Part shown: piece after piece, positions 49,849 through 59,090 of the stretch
Numbering within the stretch: position 1 is the stretch's first letter
Layout: every line of letters begins with the position of its first letter
From: Nissolia schottii
Lineage: Eukaryota; Streptophyta; Magnoliopsida; Fabales; Fabaceae
Length of the DNA: 64,000 nt
Reading direction: 5' to 3'
Assembly: GCA_003254905.1 (NCBI GenBank)
Contig: QANU01017864.1
Span: 2,558-66,557, forward strand
Made by a program: the position numbers and the translations under genes
Notes under the pieces: generated by a model
What the model was told of the DNA's origin: nothing
The model's input: only the letters and a program-made list of their open reading frames with translations
Databases searched by the model: none

Positions 49849-52101
49849 TTACCAATAATCACCACAAGAGCAAAGACCATCTTTGAAATGGTGAAAACGA
49901 TTTGTGTCTCTCACAAAAATTTCTCTTCCTTCCAATCTGCTTATAAATTTTATAGCATCATGGCAATCATCACAGATTCTCAGGTTCTTAATCACTTGAA
50001 GAGGCTGTCCTGGACTTGTATTGAGTAATCCTAATACTACTGCCAACTTCTCACTGTGCCCACACAATATCTGCTCCTTCTCTTGTTCCTCCACATCTTG
50101 TAGCACAAAGCCAGTCTTAGGAAGGTAACCACACTTCTTCATCTCAATACTCAATTTATCCAACTTCTCCAAAATCTCTTCCATTTGTGGATGTGATTTG
50201 TCACCAGCAAGAAGCATGTGTAATTTGTGTCCGATCTCAATCCAACTGTATCCAGGGTTTTTCCTCAATCCCTTACTCTTCATCACGTCACGAATTCTGT
50301 CTACTTCATCCCACATGCCCTTTGAAGCATAGATATTGGACAGAAGAATGTAGTTCCCAGGGTTGTCTGGCTCTAACGGAAAAAGCTTCTCTGCAGCAAT
50401 CTCACCTAAACTCAAGTTATGGTGAACTCTACAAGAACTTAGCAAGGCTCCCCATATACAAGCATCAGGTTCAAATGGTATTTCCTTGATGATAGCATGA
50501 GCTTCTTCGAGCTTTCCTACTCGACTGAGAAGTGTCACCATGCAAGCATAGTGTTCCGTTTGAGGTTCAATGCCATGTTCTTTGGACATGCTATTAAAAT
50601 AATGCCATCCCTCTTCAGTTAAGCCATTTTGGGCGCATGAAGATAACACGCACGTAAAAGAAATCGAGTCAGGCTCCTGACCACTCTGCAGCATCACTTC
50701 AAACATCTCTACTGTTTCCTTAGCCTTCCCATGCATTGCATATCCTTTCATAATTGCATTCCAAGAAACCAAATTTGGGGCTGACATTTTATCAAAACAA
50801 AGCTGAGCTAACTGGATTCTTCCACATTTGGCATACATATCTATCAATGCACTACCTACATATACATCATCGAAAATCCCCTTTCTGAGAGAAAAGCAAT
50901 GGATTTCCTTTCCATGCTTCAACGCCGAAATATTTCCACACACAGGAATCAAGCTCGGGATCGTTACAGCGTTAGGCTCCATTCCATCACTCTGCATCTC
51001 TCTAAAAAGCTCCAAAGCTTCCATATCCTTTGCATTCTGCACACAGCTGGCTATCATCGACGTCCATGTCACAACATTCAACTCCGCTCCTTCATCCTTC
51101 AACTTCCTAAATACTTCCAATGCAGTGTCAACCAAACCATTCCTCGACAGCCCTGTAAGAAAGGCATTCAAAGAACCAACCTCCCTCTGATCCACCTCAT
51201 CAAACACCCTAGACATCTCGGCCACACATCCACACTTCCCATACATGTCAAGCAGTGCACTGACCACATACATGTCCAACCCCAACCCCTGCTTGGAAAC
51301 ATAACCGTGGACCTGCCTCCCAACCGCCATGTCCTCCAACTGCCCCAATGCAGGGAGAACACAAGACACGGTACTCCCATCAGGCCAAAACCCTTCGCGC
51401 AACATCATCCTAAACATCTCCACAGCCTCAGCATGCCACCCAGCACTATTGAACCCAGCAACCATGCCATTCCACGACACCAAGTTGGGCTCCACCCCCT
51501 CACTCCTCATCTCACAGAACATCTCCTTGGCCTTCTCCACCATCCCCCGACGCGAATAACTGGCAATCATGGCGCTCCAAACAACAACATCCCTCTCAGG
51601 CATTCCGTCGAACAGTTTCTGCGCATCCCCAACTCTGTCACATTTCAAGTACATGTGCACCAATGAGGACACCACAATGGAATCCATTTCAAACCCAGAT
51701 GCAAAAACGAACCCGTGAACCTGCTGCCCGGGTTTCAGAGCCTGCAACGAAGCACAAGCTTTTATTGCACTCGGGAGAAGGAACCCGTCAGGAGCGAGAC
51801 CCATTGAGCCCATTTGGGAGAAGACGCCCAGGACGGCATCGTATTGGTGGGACCGGGCGAAGGCGTGGATGACGGTGGAGAAGGAAGGGACGGTGGGGCG
51901 GGGGAGGGAGCAGAGCACGAGGCTGATTTCGGGGAAGCTGAGGTTGTTGCTGGCGTAGAGAGAGAGAAGCTTGGTGGCGAGGTGGGTGTCGGAGAAGAGG
52001 CCGAGACGGAGGATGTGGGCGTGGGCCTGGCGCGCGTGGGAGAGGGTGGCGGTGCCGGAGTTGAGGCATTGGATGACGGCGTTGTATACGCTGTTGAACA
52101 T
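49849..52101 (-). CDS. DYW-type pentatricopeptide repeat protein
   Basis: Single-exon gene of 750 codons. Organelle RNA-binding proteins of this PLS-DYW class pick out single cytidines for C-to-U editing in mitochondria or chloroplasts. PPR motifs run from about residue 40 to 590 (for example DVVVWSAMIASYSRRGMVEKA, shortened here to its start DVVVWSAM, and NLVSWNAIMKGYAMHGKAKE). E/E+ domains follow, then the DYW deaminase domain. Its zinc and catalytic residues are present: HSE at 682-684, CxxCH at 710-714, HH at 737-738, CSC at 744-746 and terminal DYW at 748-750. The closest remembered relative is Arabidopsis At1g20230, whose length and order of blocks agree well. ATG at 52101 is the first in frame; a Pack-MULE-like TIR begins about 178 bp upstream, so little room is left for an ancestral promoter. 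The N-terminus has no obvious strong transit peptide by eye. The target site cannot be read here. Confidence 0.95.
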   Translation of the reverse strand: MFNSVYNAVIQCLNSGTATLSHARQAHAHILRLGLFSDTHLATKLLSLYASNNLSFPEISLVLCSLPRPTVPSFSTVIHAFARSHQYDAVLGVFSQMGSMGLAPDGFLLPSAIKACASLQALKPGQQVHGFVFASGFEMDSIVVSSLVHMYLKCDRVGDAQKLFDGMPERDVVVWSAMIASYSRRGMVEKAKEMFCEMRSEGVEPNLVSWNGMVAGFNSAGWHAEAVEMFRMMLREGFWPDGSTVSCVLPALGQLEDMAVGRQVHGYVSKQGLGLDMYVVSALLDMYGKCGCVAEMSRVFDEVDQREVGSLNAFLTGLSRNGLVDTALEVFRKLKDEGAELNVVTWTSMIASCVQNAKDMEALELFREMQSDGMEPNAVTIPSLIPVCGNISALKHGKEIHCFSLRKGIFDDVYVGSALIDMYAKCGRIQLAQLCFDKMSAPNLVSWNAIMKGYAMHGKAKETVEMFEVMLQSGQEPDSISFTCVLSSCAQNGLTEEGWHYFNSMSKEHGIEPQTEHYACMVTLLSRVGKLEEAHAIIKEIPFEPDACIWGALLSSCRVHHNLSLGEIAAEKLFPLEPDNPGNYILLSNIYASKGMWDEVDRIRDVMKSKGLRKNPGYSWIEIGHKLHMLLAGDKSHPQMEEILEKLDKLSIEMKKCGYLPKTGFVLQDVEEQEKEQILCGHSEKLAVVLGLLNTSPGQPLQVIKNLRICDDCHDAIKFISRLEGREIFVRDTNRFHHFKDGLCSCGDYW

Positions 52102-52278
52102 GTGGGGGAAAAAATGGATTTTCGTTGTTATTTGTTTTGGTGGTTGTAATGTGAATGATGGTCGGTAACTAGTGTTGGGTGATGATGGAGATTGGGAGAG
52201 AAGGATTTTTGAAGGGATGGGGTTCCGTTATGGTGTTGGGGAATGGAAGTGGTGGGTTTTTGGGGACATCCTCAGTGT

Positions 52279-53213
52279 AGGTTACCATGGTCGTTGGGGC
52301 ACATGTCATGGTAACTTTTTTCACCATGAAATTAAACTTTTAAATTTTGTAGTTATGACACACATTTTATCATTTGTTTTGTTTTATGCCCCACAAAAAT
52401 TGAATATTTGCAATGAAAGTCCATCTACTAAATCAAAAATGATGAAATTACCCTCCCTAATTCCCCTTTCCCACACCACTCGTCTCCCTTTCCCCCTCTG
52501 ACGACGACGACGCCACAGTCGCCGGCAATCTCCCCCATCACCAACGAACCACCCTTTGAAATCCTTGCCTTCTAGAGTCTTCTTCGACTTCTTCAATCTC
52601 ACCGCAATCGTACATGAATCCAACTAGAAGAAGCTAATCCTCCAGGTATCTATGCAGGAGCCCCTTCTCCTCTTCCTCCTCGTCTTTGTTTCGGGTACCC
52701 CCTCCCACTGTTCTCCTTCTTTTCACCATAGCTGCCGGCAGTCCTTTGGGTGATGGCATCGGCATCACGAAAGCGTTGCAGACGGCGGCGTGACCTCCGT
52801 TGCTGCAGGCTGCGTTCGTTGCTGCCTCAGGACTCGAGGAAGAAGACCAGCGATGAACTTGTCGCTGCATGTGGATCTGGCAGCGCAGATGAAGACGCTA
52901 TCTGCCAAATTGGTGACCTGGACGGTCGCGGCCGGTGAGAGGGCGATGGCGATGGAGTAGCCGAAGCCGAGGTTGGTGAGATATGTGGCGACAGTGGCGG
53001 TGGGGGTGGCGAGGGAGGAGGAGAGATAAGGGTATTTTATGTATTTTGCCTACACTTGTGAATTTAGTGGGTAAATAATAGAGTTTTGTAGGATGAGAGT
53101 AAAATACAATAAATAATAAAAGATGTGGTATAATTATAATTTTAAAAAGCTGAGTTTCATTGAAAAATGAAATACCATGACATGTGCTCTAACGTATGGG
53201 CACCATGGTAGCC
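52279..53213. mobile_element. Pack-MULE-like element carrying a RING-H2 (ATL) gene piece
   Basis: Its terminal inverted repeats are about 55-65 bp: left ggttaccatggt...cgtt.gggcacatgtcatggta (52279-52345), and right the same in reverse complement (about 53150-53213) with a few gaps. Inside is a GC-rich, gene-like segment (52440-53030), unlike the AT-rich surroundings. On the minus strand near 52940-53010 it reads ATYLTNLGFGYSIAIAL, the membrane-anchor start of ATL RING-H2 ubiquitin ligases, without the RING domain. No transposase is present. Long TIRs around captured gene sequence fit a Pack-MULE. I could not fix a 9-bp target duplication. Confidence 0.65.
52880..53025 (-). pseudogene. Fragment of an ATL-type RING-H2 E3 ligase gene
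   Basis: The frame reads SSSLATPTATVATYLTNLGF then GYSIAIAL, which I recognise as the N-terminal hydrophobic region of plant ATL proteins (ATL67-like). It then departs into unrelated sequence (SPAATVQVTNLADSV). There is no start methionine in frame, no GLD motif and no RING-H2 cysteines or histidines. It therefore looks like a captured scrap joined to other DNA within the Pack-MULE-like element. The identification is from memory of the family. Confidence 0.45.
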
Positions 53214-53374
53214 TCCGACATACGCAGAGGTTTTTCTTCTGCTGACTCACTTAGACTCAGGTTTGGTTGTTTTGTTTTGTTTTGCTTTATCTTCTCTGCT
53301 GACTTAAGATGGGTGATGTTTTTCATGGTGCCTTCCCTGTTTGAAAACATTGCAAGGTACCCGAAAAACAAAAA

Positions 53375-53564
53375 TGCTACATGTACATTTAATTTTATAC
53401 ATCCATACATACATCATTAATAATGCATAAACTTTATTTTTATTAGTGCATAAACATTACAAACTTGTAAATGGTACTCTCAATTATATATAATAAAACG
53501 CAAACTTTATGTATATAAATACGAGGTGTATGTATGGTGTATGATTTTTGGTGTACGTGTAGCA
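53375..53564. mobile_element. MITE with tgctacatgtaca-type terminal inverted repeats
   Basis: The left end is tgctacatgtacat followed by tatacatccatacatacat. The right end in reverse complement is tgctacacgtacac followed by atacaccatacatacac. The termini match the left end of the larger element at 57260 (tgctacatgtacat, then acactatacatacact). It is a 190-bp non-coding derivative of that family. Confidence 0.65.
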
Positions 53565-53889
53565 GAACTCCCCCAAAAATTGTGAAGTGATGGAGTCTAA
53601 ATTACAGAGGTGAATTTTCTTATATTATTTTTCTTATAATAAAGTCATATTTAATCTCTTATTATAACTTTATAAAATATTATGATTTTTAATCATTTTT
53701 TTAATACTCGTGCATAACTTAAAGTGATCAATTAATAAAAAATTGAAAAGAGTAATATTTTTCTTGTCTCTTTTCTTTTTCTTTTTCCTTTTCCTTTTCC
53801 TTTTTCTGTTGTTTGGGGATTTGCGAGGTTCCCACTTCGTGTGTCAACCATAGTGAGGTGAGTGTTTATTTACCGAGCTCTACAGTGGG

Positions 53890-54370
53890 CGCCAATGTTA
53901 CGTCCTATGATTTTGCAATCACGTGCTCACATGCCTCTAACTTGCCTTCTTCTCCAATCGGCTCCTCCCTTGTTGCAAGACACCTGGGTGGTGGACCTGC
54001 AAGACACTCCGATGCTTAAGTCATAATTGATTTTAGGAGTTTTGGGCGAGTTTTGGAACTTGGAACATACCTTCAACTGACCTGACTTACCTCCCTTTAT
54101 CCTCGAGTATGTTAGGGTTTCCCATATTCATCAGTTCTGAGGTGGCAAGAGTATTTGTTTCAAGTATATGGGATCTCTCGAGCTTTAGGGGATCCTCCAA
54201 ACTTCCTTTTTGACCATTTTGTCTGATCTCGCCTCCTTATAACCGTTCATCCCTACCTTTTGTTCCTACGTTGTTTGGGCCATTTTTGGGTTAATATCCT
54301 CACAGTGGATTTCTCTCTAGCCCTCAGACCCATTTATTCGGCTTCGGCCTATTCACAAGAACAGACCAAT
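53890..54370 (-). mobile_element. LTR retrotransposon relic: LTR part with primer-site-like sequence
   Basis: On the minus strand a segment with a TATA-like gttataagg (about 54237) runs to an end reading acgtaaca. It is followed by ttggcgcccactgtagag, the kind of sequence found at the primer site of plant Gypsy elements. Only a short stretch of presumed internal DNA follows (to about 53810). Both outer limits are unsure. It is broken, and the family is given only as probably Gypsy. Confidence 0.35.
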
Positions 54371-54711
54371 ACATACATACACACACATATATAATATTAA
54401 CTAACTAAATAAGAATGATAATTATAAATATTTAGTTTCTGTTATCCATGCAATGCACATGATCATATAACTAGTTAATCTAGATATAACTCACCCTCAT
54501 CTCTTGTTCAAATCAATAATAAAACTTTCTTTTTATTTATGAATCTTGTTTTTAGTTAGGGGTTTGGAGTATTAATAAGGAAATTTAAAATAAAAAGTTG
54601 TAATTATTTTCAATACATATATTTGTTACTAAGTAATATAAGTAGGAAGGATATTGCCTAGTACACAGATCCCTGAGATGGGATATGGGAGCTCGTGGTA
54701 AACTAAGATCA

Positions 54712-55329
54712 TGCCATGCTCCAACTTAAGACATGACCACATGTAGGGCTATTGCCCTACGGAAGCTCTGACATGACATACTAACATACATGCAATGCTA
54801 AAATGAATAACTCTACTTTATAATAAAATAATTGACTTCATAAAAATAATTGGTTTCATTTAATAATAACCAAGTTTGCATAACTTCTTAAATGATGTCC
54901 TAAAAACATAATTAAATACATGAATGTTAAAAAATGGGGGATCCTACCCTAAGTATCTGGAGCATATCTACTAATGACCCTAGCAGTCCCTACTACGAAG
55001 CAAAGCTTACCACTAACATTAAATCCTCGCTTATACTGGACGAGGGGGACGTTTTCACTGTCTTCTACTATATTTAAAAACATCATCGACAGAGGGTTGA
55101 GTTTGTCATCTTAGTGGTGGGTACCTCAGTACCACACACATAACATATATTGCACATGGTACACACACACACACACACACATATATATACATATATGCAT
55201 ATAACTGAATGATAAATGAAACATTTAATGAACTGGAAAGTAAATCTGAGTAAACAACTGCTGAAGAATAAATCATAAGCCTCTATCTTAGCATATCATC
55301 ATATATCATGGTAATATATGATACTAAAA

Positions 55330-55370
<41 letters not shown>

Positions 55371-55963
55371 AACGCACAACTGACTCGATTGAAAGACCAC
55401 TGAAGTGAAACCGTAGATCCGCCGGGAACTCCACTCACTTGGAATATCTTGGAAATGAGGTACTAGCACTGAAAGCTCCAAGCGACGTAATGTTGGCACC
55501 TAGAAGGCCAACAAACACTACACCATCAGAAATCCATAAGGAAAACATAATTGTAGGCTCTACGATAGCGATTTGGCATCGCCACGGCGGTCGTGGACCA
55601 CAATAGGGCTGCCACTACCAAAGTAGAGGCACAACGACCTACTACCCTAGGTCATCCTTAAAAGGACGGGCTACCTACCCTAGGTTAAGACGTTGCGTCT
55701 TCACAAAAAAAAAGAAGAAATTGAGTGAGAACTTCACACTAGAAAGGGGAGGAGTCTGAAGCTCTGAGTGAGTTGAAAGTGGGAGAGGGAAGCAGGCAGG
55801 TGGCCAAAAGGGCGAGGTGGACCCTTTTCTAGCCCAGAAGGTGTAGATAAGGTTTCTGATCACCAGCGGTGGTTAGTGCGCCTTGTTGTTACTAACACAT
55901 TGTAGCGCGTCTCTGAAACCAAATTGGGCCTTTACGACAGGCCTAGCGACTTAGGTTATTACA
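54712..55963 (-). repeat. Candidate solo LTR (1.25 kb, Gypsy-like)
   Basis: On the minus strand it starts TGTAATAACCTAAGTC and ends GAGCATGGCA. It is flanked by gatca at 54707-54711 and 55964-55968, a 5-bp direct repeat. A TA microsatellite (about 55331-55367) and an AC run (about 55162-55182) lie inside. No internal retroelement sequence adjoins it. The ends were chosen partly because the flanks match, so chance is not excluded. Confidence 0.5.
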
Positions 55964-55968
55964 GATCA

Positions 55969-57259
55969 GTTGCCAAAAGACTGGCCTTACAAATCACGAG
56001 CTTGCATGGCAACAGGGGTATCTTCAATGACACTCTGACTCCCTATGTCAAGGGAGATAGAGATTAGGGTTGTAGTTTGAATTTAGCGGAATGAGTAACC
56101 TTTGAAGTGTTTTTATCTTCTTACATACATGAGTCTGTTAGGACTAGCTCGATACTCGTAACAAATTCATTAGTCGATAATAAATTTGTTACAGAAATGA
56201 GTTTGTTCCACCTAGCTATCTTGTAGTACGTGTACGTTTGGTATTTTGAATAATGCAAAATTCGTTAGGTGCACGTGATAGATAAACTTGAGCGATTGTG
56301 TGAGATATCATGGACAATGTATGTCGGACCTTCCAAGGCTTAGTGGGTGAAACGATTTTGCCTGATGGGCCTTACCTTATTGGGCTTGGATGGACCACGA
56401 AATTAGTATGTAACATTATTATTATTTGTTTAAAAAAAAATTCTTAATTCGTAGCAAAACTTAAAAGTTATCATCATAGATTAACAATGAAAGAGAAGTT
56501 TAAATTATTCAAATAGTTTTACACGTGGTTTTTTTATGTCATCCAATTAAATATTCACACATCAACAAAATGTTGAATCTTTTACCCATTATGTAAAAAA
56601 TCATCCATTTAACTAGATTTGATTAGATGATAATGTCGATCATAACAATTAAACTTAAAAAATGTCACTACTAATAAAATTTCATTTTATATTAACTCGA
56701 CCTTAATTAAGTTAGATAAGCAATGTCAATAAACTCTCGTACTTGTACTGGTAGTATTCGAATAAAGGGTAAATAGTAAATATTATCCTTGAAGTCTTAA
56801 ACTATTGCATCTCATCCCAATCTATGAAATTTTTCTTATCCCACCCCGAGAATAACACCCTACCAAGAGTCATCAATGTTACATGTTATAAAAAAAAAGT
56901 GACTGTTAGTGTTATATACGAACAATTAACATTGAAAAATCAGAGCAGTTGCATGCCCATCACAACGCAGCCTTTTCAAATTCAATGTTGACCTACTAAC
57001 ATTACTAAATTACAATGATATTGATTACTCAGAGATAAAAACTACTTTGGTAAATAGGAGCAAACAACTAAGGAAAAGGAAAAAAAGTTACTACTTTTCC
57101 TTCTTCTTGTTCTTGCGAATTATTGTTGTTAGTGATTTCATTCTTACGAACTATCATTACCGTTTGTCTATTTTTGCAAACCACTATTTTTTTGGCTTTG
57201 ATCTTGCGAATCATTGTTATAATTTGTCTTCTTCTAAGCAACCACGTTAAAAAGAAAGA
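55969..57259. other. AT-rich intergenic DNA
   Basis: No gene was recognised in this stretch between the candidate solo LTR and the Mutator-like element. Confidence 0.4.
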
Positions 57260-57434
57260 GTTTTGCTACATGTACATAAAAAAACATACACTATACATAC
57301 ACTCATACTTATATACGTTGGGCCTCATATAATAACTACCCAACGTCAACACTCCCTCACATTCACCCAAGCGCGCGTCTCCTACATGCGAAACACAATA
57401 TGTTCATGCTTCCACTTTCTTTGGAGAAATAGGA

Positions 57435-57677
57435 TTACAAACCGTTCGTTTTCTCACTTCTGCAAGTCATTATTTTTCTTTCTCTGCAAATCTTATTGGC
57501 ATAGTTATTATAGAATTTTTTAACTACATCCAAGGTATCAAATTGCATGTCAACCTTTGGAACCTCTTCTTCTTTAATAGCAAGTAACCTGTGACCTGTG
57601 AGATTTGCAATAACGTTTGTGCGTTCTATTAGATAATATTTGCGCGCATCCACGCATATAAATTTTGTGCATATCAT
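57435..57677 (-). pseudogene. FAR1-type DNA-binding domain fragment
   Basis: The 80-residue frame contains KVDMQFDTLDVVKKFYNNYA, which matches the start of the FAR1 DNA-binding domain (consensus like VGMxFxSxxxAxxFYNxYA). The zinc-binding residues that should follow are not recognisable, and the frame stops soon after (RSEKTNGL). It is most likely a remnant of the transposase of the surrounding Mutator-like element, or less likely a captured piece of a host FRS gene. Confidence 0.5.
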
Positions 57678-57694
57678 ATTCCGAACAATACTGA

Positions 57695-58675
57695 AATATA
57701 AGTTACCTATAATATCTATAAAGTTTGTGCATAATATTGTATAAGTTTGTGCATTAGTAGTTATAAAGTTTGTGTAATCTTAGTATATAACTCTGAACTA
57801 TAGGTTTGTGGTGTTTGTGCACTAATCCAAATAAAGTTTGTGCATGAATGCACATAAAGTTTGTGTTTTAACGCTTGTAATGTTTGTGCACTAGTGGGAA
57901 TAAAGTTTGTGCATGTTATGTATAATGTTTGTGCATTTTTTTAAATAAAGTTCAGATTGTAAAACACTAATATAATTTTGTAATATTTGTGCATTCATAA
58001 GTATAAAGTTTGTGTTGGAAAATTGTATTTCCAATATTTATGTGGGCTCATATTTAATAACAATTATATTAGTTATTTATCATAAAAGGGGCTTAATTTT
58101 AATGATATATTTTTTGTAAGCCTGTTAGACTTAAAGGAAATAAATGTGGGCTTAATGGGTAGATACCAATGTTGGCCCATCAGGAGATAATGGGAACCCT
58201 AATGGGTTTTAAACGCCTCAAGAACGGTTATGGTTCCCAATACACTAAATTAGAAAAGGGGTATCACTTTTCCCATCTGGAAGAGAAACAGAAGGTCCTA
58301 TTGAGAAACTAAGGAGATTTGGTTGAGGAAGATCACAAAATCACCCCTCTTGTTCATGACTAATTGCTGCAGAGGTTTCACATCAGTTTGGGATCGATAG
58401 CCATGGATCCAGGTATTTATGAAATTCTAACAGTTTGTGAATTACTAATTATAATATTTGTGCATTTTTAAATAAAGTTCAGATTGTATATAACTCTGAA
58501 CTATAGGTTAGTAGTGTAGTCCAAATAATGTTTGTCCACTTACTTAAATATAATTGAAAACGTAACAGAATGTGAACTACAAGTCATAGCTCTATGTTTG
58601 TAATGTTTGTGTATTAGTGCATATAAAGTTTGTGCACTACTATGTATAAAGTTTGTGCATTACTTTTACACACGA
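57695..58675. repeat. Field of degenerate aaagtttgtgcat repeats
   Basis: The motif (ata)aagtttgtgca(t/c) recurs about 18-20 times at irregular 20-45-bp spacing on one strand, from 57695 to 58012 and from 58433 to 58675. The solo LTR splits the field. It resembles subterminal repeats of a DNA transposon or a decayed satellite. Confidence 0.8.
58013..58432 (+). repeat. Copia-type solo LTR inside the repeat field
   Basis: It starts TGTTGGAAAATTG and ends ATTCTAACA (inverted tgttgga/tctaaca tips). It is flanked by a perfect 5-bp duplication, gtttg (58008-58012 and 58433-58437), created from the host repeat motif. The 420-bp length and tips fit Ty1/Copia. No internal region is present. Confidence 0.85.
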
Positions 58676-59090
58676 GAAATTTCACAGATCAAACGATAAA
58701 CATGAATACAAACTCTCCATGGAAAAACAACAAAAACACAAAAAAAAAATTACCACGTTCTTTGGCATTTGATCGGTTTCTTGCATAATTGCTTTCGATC
58801 ACCAACAAATAGGATTAGGATTATTAACTATGGATTCTCGTAATGCTTTCGATCTTGATGATGCTTTCTGCAAAAACGAGCTCACGTTTCTAGTGGTTAT
58901 GGCGGCGTATTGTGTCGAGCTAAAATTTCAGGTTTCAAGTCGCGTGGAATTCTATGGAATTGCTCACAAAATACCATGGGAGTTCATGTCTTTTTATTTT
59001 GGGAAATTGTATTGCATACGCATAATAATTATTAATTACCTAATTTGAATGGTGTATGTATGAGTGTATAAAATTGTATGTACACAAAAC

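Larger units (their letters stand above)
57260..59090. mobile_element. Mutator-like element with FAR1-type fragment
   Basis: The left terminus (57260-57310: gttttgctacatgtacata, then acactatacatacact) is matched by the reverse complement of 59051-59090 (gttttgtgtacata, then acactcatacatacac). Inside are a FAR1-type peptide on the minus strand, a long field of a tttgtgcat motif, and a nested Copia solo LTR (58013-58432). FAR1/FHY3 proteins descend from Mutator-like transposases, so a FAR1-type domain inside TIRs suits a degenerate MULE. The TIRs are short and imperfect, and the target duplication was not found. Confidence 0.5.

Noticed and set aside
50828-51666. Plus-strand open frames up to 255 codons
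   Set aside because: They are shadows antisense to the PPR coding sequence, and their composition reflects the reverse of PPR codons.
51788-52149. GC-rich open frames on both strands over the PPR start
   Set aside because: They overlap the PPR N-terminus in other frames and have low-complexity peptides.
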